A stretch of 64,000 nucleotides of DNA, taken from assembly GCA_009667805.1 (NCBI GenBank), contig CM019067.1:66944637-67008636 (forward strand), read 5' to 3'. This document shows, piece after piece, positions 58,680 to 64,000 of this stretch. The DNA is from Leptobrachium leishanense (lineage: Eukaryota > Chordata > Amphibia > Anura > Megophryidae). The notes beneath the pieces were generated by a model that was given only the letters and a program-made list of their open reading frames with translations, searched no databases and had not been told where the DNA came from. The translations under genes and the position numbers were made by a program. Each line of letters starts with the position of its first letter. The stretch's first letter is position 1.

Positions 58680-59830
58680 CTTTAGACAAATCTGGTGATT
58701 ATTGTGGTTTACAATAGTGTAGTTATAAAACATAACTTTATTCAAATTGCATAAAATTTTATAAATCCTAATACATAAAAAGCCACCCTTCTGGTGGTGT
58801 ATACACACTGAATTCATCAATAATTTCATCAGGCAGGGTACATTTGTTGGCTATGCAGTTATACTCCTTATGAGGGCTCAATACTATACTTCTCTCAAGA
58901 AAGTATCTATACTTATACAAATAATAAACCAACCTTTGTGGGCTGGTGGGTATAGGATAGTGAGAACTGGAATGACTTACCTCGTCCTATCAAACTTTCC
59001 CCTGATCTTCAGGCCTTCAAGAAATCCCTCAAAAACCATCTCTTCAGATTAGTGTACCACATCACTGATGCAACTCATCCCTCTGCTCACCTACTCACAC
59101 GATTGAAGCTGCTTCTATGGCCCCACCATTCCCAAACCACTGGCACTAATGATCCTGCCATCCAGTAAAATTCCCCTTGTCTTCCTCAACCCCTATCCCT
59201 CTAGACTGTAAGCACCTATGAGTAGGGCCCTCTACCCCTAGTGTTTACATCCTATGTCCGTTTATCTATATCTCATTCCCTTTGGTTATTGTAAAGTGCT
59301 GTAGAAACTGTTGGCGCTATATAAATGATGACAATAATAATATATAGTGTAGAGTATAGTCAAGCAGTTTCCTCAGCAAGTGTTTGGTGAGACTAGAGAG
59401 CGCCCACCATTCTAGTCTCACCTTGAAGCACCCAATGTTCATTGATTCTTTTCCCACTGAACAACACACTGCATGCTGCTATTATGGAGGCAGCGAAACG
59501 CGTAGAGTGAATGAAAATAATTATTTAATGGCATAAGATTGGTACGCTAATATACCTGGTAGCAATAGGAACTCCTGGTTCAAGGTGAGACTAGAATGGT
59601 GAGCGCTTTCTAGTCTCAACATACACTTATTGAGGAAACTGCTTGACTATACTATATATTATTATTATTGTCATCATTTATATAGCGCCAACAATTTCCG
59701 CAACGCCAGAGCACCGGAAGAGTGGCTTTTTATGTATTTGATTCAAACAATTTAATGCAATTTGATTAAAAGTTATGTTTTATAACTACTCTATTGGAAT
59801 CAACAATAATGGCCAGATTTGTCTTTATTC
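58680..59830. repeat. Nested inverted repeats around an L2 fragment
   Basis: Outer arms: 58680-58805 and 59712-59830 (both with 'ggctttttatgtatt' and 'gttatgttttataactac' in opposite orientation). Inner arms: about 59317-59430 and 59575-59690, including an L2 tail in both orientations. The centre has 'gcgaaacgcgtagag' (about 59487). Confidence 0.7.
58955..59340 (+). mobile_element. L2 LINE 3' fragment
   Basis: Reads WNDLPRPIKLSPDLQAFKK and HLFRLVYHIT of the RT C-terminus, then a 3' UTR ending 'ctgttggcgctatataa' and (AAT)n. Confidence 0.8.
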
Positions 59831-61068
59831 CCAAAAAGGTAATGTCCCACTCAACCATTAATACAGAAGATACAGTATAAAGAGAAAAAAATGTCTCTGG
59901 GCTTTAAAACCATGAGATGCATTCACAACCTGGATAATACAGAGAAAATAATGATACAATTATTACAGAAAAAAATAATTATTCAATTACTATACTTACA
60001 ATAAATATATAGCATACTAAACAGTAAGCATTTTTTATTGAAACTTGCATCTAAATCGTGTAATATTTTGTATGAGCCGAACCTTTCAATGATATAAAAT
60101 GTTAATTTTATATTTGGCTACAGTTTTTGCAATTTAAAATAAATCATATTAGTATTGAGACTTTTTATAATTTTATATTTCTTTAATGTGTTATTAAGCC
60201 TGAATATTTCATGAATTAATCTGTGACACTTATTATGGCAATATAATGTGTGGGCTAGAATAACTGATGGAATTACTGATAGTGTGAAATTGACTTTCAA
60301 TGTGGAAAAAAAAGAATAATTGCATTTATGACTGCTATTGTGTGATTGCAATGGGATACCATGAGAGAGAAGGAATAAAACCTAGAGAAAAAAGAATTTG
60401 GTGATAAAGGGAATGTTGTATTTTATTATGATTTTTTTTAATGGACTCCTTGGTAATAACAGCTCTTAGAGAACAAGTTGAGAACCTTAGATGGAACTAT
60501 ATATAGAAACTGGGGGTTTGGAATGATGCTTTAGTCACACATAGACGGCTTCAATCATTATGGAAGCAATTTAATTATTTAATAAGACATAGTGAGAAAG
60601 GAAAGTGGCTGCACTAGCGCCCCAGATGTAAAATAGTGTACAATGTATCAAAATATTTAGGATTGCAGGTGGTGATTGGGGAGTCTAGCAATATCGCCTT
60701 TTCATTGCTTGTGTAAATATATGTCACCGCCGCAGCGCAACACACACATATATGTAGAAGTACCTGTGAAACAGGGTTAATATTGTGAGCCTTAAAGATA
60801 GTAATAACCTGGAAATGCTGCTACTGTGGATGATAACTGATTCAATAAAATGCTTCCATGTAGTAATGGAATTCCTAAAAACAGTGATCAGAAAAAACAG
60901 TATTAAAAGTGCTTTGCGTTATACAAATATCCACTTGTTTTCATAAGGCAATTTCAGTGAAATTTCAGTGCTCTCTGAATAATGCCCCAATGATTGGATA
61001 TGACTGAATAGATAGAAGAGATTGAGACTCTGGAAAACTGTTCAGAGGAGGCTGGTTGGCAGTATTCG
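59831..61068. other. AT-rich intergenic, no gene
   Basis: Nothing assignable. Short frames only. Confidence 0.45.
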
Positions 61069-61506
61069 AAGGGTAGTAGGGAGGAATCGGGGAACTATAG
61101 GCCAGTTAGTCTTACGTCAGTAGTGGGGAAATTAATGGAAACCATGTTAAAGGAAAGGATTGTTGAACATCTAAAAACACATAGATTACAGGATCAGAAA
61201 CAACATGGGTTTACCTCAGGGAGATCATGCCAAACTAATCTTATTAATTTTTTTGATTTGGGTAACAAAAAAAATAGACACAGGTGGTGCAGTAGACATT
61301 GCTTATTTAGATTTCAGTAAGGCTTTTGATACTGTTCCGCATAGAAGGCTTATCAATAAATTGCAATCTTTGAGCTTGGATTCAATATTGTTGAATGGAT
61401 TAGGCAGTGGCTGAGTGACAGACAACAGAGGGTTGTGGTAAATGGAGTTTATTCGGCGCAAGGTCTTGTTACCAGTGGGGTACCTCAGGGGTCAGTACTT
61501 GGACCC
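61069..61506 (+). pseudogene. CR1-type LINE RT fragment, cut by element E
   Basis: RT motifs NYRPVSLTSVVGKLME, HGFTSGRSCQTNL, IAYLDFSKAFDTVPH and [11 protein letters not shown] in at least two frames (frameshifts near 61265 and 61380). It ends exactly where element E's LTR begins, so the missing half, with the YADD motif, may lie beyond the window. Confidence 0.85.
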
Positions 61507-62431
61507 TGTGGCGGAATGGGTGTTGTCCGCCTGCGGTCCTGCTCTATCTGACCCCCTCTTTGGTGTTGCCAAGCCCGACTACCGAGTGGCACGGCACCCG
61601 GCGTCTCGAGCGGCTTGGGTAGAAGACCACGTGGCGGTGGAGATCTGGAGAGTATATGGGGCACCCACGGTGGAGATCCGCCCGACTACCGAGTGGCACG
61701 GCGCTGAGTCGAGGTCCCGATTCGGGGTGGTTGCGGTATCCCAAGATACCGATTCAAGGTGGCGCAACGGCGCGGCGAATCGATGTTCTGCTGCGGAGTT
61801 AGAGTGACCCGTTCCTGGGTGGTGGTGATATGTAGCCGACGTGAAATGACAACACCAGGCAGAGCTGTATGTTTCAAACACTCAGATGAACTGAACTCTT
61901 ATAATCACACGCCACTATTTATGCTGAAGTACAACAGTCATAATTTGCATACCCATACTAATTAGTAGCATACCCATACTAATTAGTTATGTCAGTTATT
62001 TACAATCAACATTCTTCACATTCTCTTAGCCTTCAGCGCACACAACGTTTGTACATCCATTGTTCCAGCACATTAGATTAAACACACACTATCAGAGATC
62101 CCTTAAATTAAACATGTACCTAGATAATGGGGAAAATCCCTGACGCATAAATTACACAACAGCAAAACTTATTTACTAGCTACAGAAACACACATTTATC
62201 TACAGGAATATAAGTATTTTAAACCAAAGCTATGTCATTTCACTAAACTAAATTAAACTAAAACCAAACGAGGTAAAATATTTAAAATCACACGATAAAA
62301 CCGACCATAAAGTCTTTTGAGGTTTGAAGCATGGAGCGTTGCCTCAGCTCCATGACATAGGTCCTTTTAAAAATGTCTTGGGTTTGCGTCCTGGGCTCGC
62401 TGCGCCGAGCCTCTTGGGTCATTCCGTGACA
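61507..62431 (-). repeat. Element E 3' LTR
   Basis: 925 bp. On the minus strand it starts TGTCACGGAAT and ends ATTCCGCCACA. An internal segment (CCCGACTACCGAGTGGCACGG) occurs twice, near 61574 and 61681. Confidence 0.82.
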
Positions 62432-64000
62432 CTCCTCCCCCTTTCCAAAGTCCGACGGACCCGGTTGGACCCCAACGGGTCGCACCGGGGAAGTCGGTGC
62501 AGTCCTTGCGGCCCATAGTCTGTAGGAAGGAGGCGAGTCACCAGGCTTCTCCATTTGTCCTGGAGGCAGTGCCTGACGTGTAGGGGGTACGAGTCTTTGG
62601 GGTTACCCACTCCGGGATAGGGTTCCTGTGGTCGGGGAGGGTTACCGCCTGTACCATCTCCGGAGGTACCGTGCACCCGGGAAAAACGGGTGCCAAGTGC
62701 ATGCGCCCCGAGTGTCCTGGTCAGCCGTTGGGGAAAACAGTGGCTGCATGGGGCCTCCGGGCCAAAGGGTTGTGGAGATGGGCAGAGGGGGACCAGGCTC
62801 TGCCCCATTGCCAGCACGTCGGCTGGGTGGTTCATTGCCGAGAAAGGGTCCCCGGGCAGGAGAATGGCGTCCTCCAGCTCCGGTGGGGTCCGTGGCTGCG
62901 GGATAAGTAGCCCGAGGGTACCCCCCTTCTGCTCCTCGGGCAGATGGTGGAGGATGGGCAGAGGCCAGCGGCCCTCTGCCCCGTTGCCAGCTCTTCTGCT
63001 GGGGGAGTGGGCACAGGAACAACGCCCAGGGGGTCAGATGGGGTCAACGGCTGCGGGCTAAGCAGCTCGGGTAAATTCTGCTGTTCCTCAGGGCAGACGA
63101 CGGAGAGTGGGCAGAGGCCAGCGGCACTCTGCCCCGTTGACAGCTCTTCTGCTGGGGAAGTGGGCGCAGAAATGACATCCCGGGTGTCAGGTGGGGTCAA
63201 CGGCTGTGAGACAAGCAGCTCGGGTAAACTCGCCTGCTCCTCAGGGCAGACGACGGGGAGTGGGCAGAGGCCGGCGGCACTCTGCCCCATTGCCAGCGCT
63301 TCTGCTGGGCAGGCGGGTGCGGGAGCAACGTCCAGCGGGGAAGATGGGGTCAAGGGCTGCACAACAATCAGCCCGGGGAAATCCTCCTTCTGCCCTTCGG
63401 GACAGGCGTCAGAGGGTGGACAGAGGCCAGATGCACTCTGCCCCGTTGCCAGCTCTTCTGCTGGGGAGGTGGGTACCGGAACAAAGTCCAGGGGGTTAGA
63501 TGGGGTCAAAGGCTGCGAGATCAGCAGCGCGAGGGTATCCCCTTTCTGCTCCTCGGGGCAGAGGGTGGGAGATGGGCAGAGGCCAGCGGCGCTCTGCCCC
63601 ATTGCCAGCCCTTCTGCTGGGGAGGTGGTTACCGGAACAAAGTCCAGGGGGTTGGATGGGGTAAACGGCTGCGAGATCGGCAGCGCGGGGTTATCCCCTT
63701 TCTGCTCCTCGGGCAGATGGTGGAGGATGGGCAGAGGCCAGCGGCGCTCTGCTCCGTTGCCAGCTCTTCTGCTGGGCCAGTGGACACGGGCACCGTGTCT
63801 CCTTACGGGGGCGGGAGGATAACTTCCTCTCTGGGCCACTCGGACCCTTTACGCAGCCCATGCTGGTCGCTTGGCACCTGCTGTGCTTCCGACCTGGCCG
63901 GCTCGTCTACTGTGGTCCCGACGGGGACCCATGGGAGCATCTCGGGCTCCCATCCTTCGGGGTCACTTGGGCTGTCTGCTTCCTCGACCAGACAGTCCCA
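62410..64000 (-). pseudogene. Element E C-terminal ORF with ~52-residue tandem repeats
   Basis: From the window end the frame reads an acidic stretch (LVEEADSPSDPEG), then reaches TAA near 63803. From about 63800 to 62740 there are seven repeats of 51-52 residues (core PAEELATGQSAAGLCP, then CPEEQK and SQPLTPSNPLD). Frame changes occur in unit 1 (about 63712) and unit 6 (about 62940). The last part (DKWRSLVTRLLP...TLERGRSVTE) runs through the polypurine tract and stops inside the LTR. No known domain recognised; rich in Pro, Ala and Gln. Perhaps the C-terminus of Pol or a separate ORF. Confidence 0.6.

Larger units (their letters stand above)
61507..64000 (-). mobile_element. Element E: LTR retrotransposon, cut by the window end
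   Basis: Minus-strand element. Its 3' LTR is at 61507-62431, and the polypurine tract follows (CTCCTCCCCCTTTCC on the plus strand, 62432-62446). Then comes a repeat-rich C-terminal coding region up to the window edge. Protease, RT and integrase would lie beyond 64000, so Ty3/gypsy versus endogenous-retrovirus assignment is open. Confidence 0.8.

Noticed and set aside
62944..63822. 292-residue plus-strand frame rich in Ser/Gly
   Set aside because: It is the antisense of element E's repeats. The minus-strand reading joins the polypurine tract and LTR in the expected orientation.

Overview
The window looks like transposon-rich intergenic DNA of a vertebrate, most probably an amphibian (frog-like). 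The reasons are L2, CR1 and Rex/L2-like LINEs with typical 3' tails, several families with TTAA target duplications, palindromic MITEs and two vertebrate Ty3/gypsy lineages. I found no convincing host gene, tRNA, rRNA or CRISPR. Almost all coding sequence belongs to mobile elements, and most of it is decayed.

Layout. 640-2060: a pile-up of two palindromic MITE families, one inserted in the other. 2098-3275: a hairpin-rich element with TTAA duplications. 3280-6635: mostly unassigned. 6640-22627: a three-level nest. Element A is a Ty3/gypsy element with a PNMA-like gag and a tRNA-Pro-like primer site. Its polypurine tract is split by element B, a Tf1/sushi-type chromovirus with an apparent self-priming site. 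B's 5' LTR is in turn split by a 1,200-bp solo LTR (C). 22975-24190: sister of the 2098 element. 24868-25358: truncated L2. 25.4-29.5 kb: AT-rich, with one MITE. 29470-33703: an inverted repeat abutting a LINE that carries a canonical 2A-like motif. 34.4-35.4 kb: possible LTR remnant holding a clean MITE. 36249-36741: long palindrome. 38182-39040: another TTAA element. 39912-43313: nearly intact L2 on the minus strand. 43549-44407: MITE-like element. 45589-53882: element A-prime, a sister of A on the minus strand with an intact gag and an intact integrase segment. 54-60 kb: LINE fragments, a TTAA MITE and inverted repeats. 61.07-61.5 kb: CR1 fragment interrupted by element E, an LTR retrotransposon on the minus strand that runs off the window.

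How the parts work together. In A and A-prime, gag (capsid plus zinc knuckle) is followed in the -1 frame by pol (protease, RT, RNase H, integrase, acidic tail). A GGGAAAC slippery heptamer with a downstream stem sits at the junction in both copies. In B, ten bases just downstream of the 5' LTR are an exact complement of bases about 30 nt downstream of a TATA-like box in the LTR, as expected for self-primed reverse transcription. The nesting gives the order of insertion: A, then B, then C. I see no novel host system; the most interesting content is the translation and priming signals of these elements and their relation to gag lineages domesticated in mammals.
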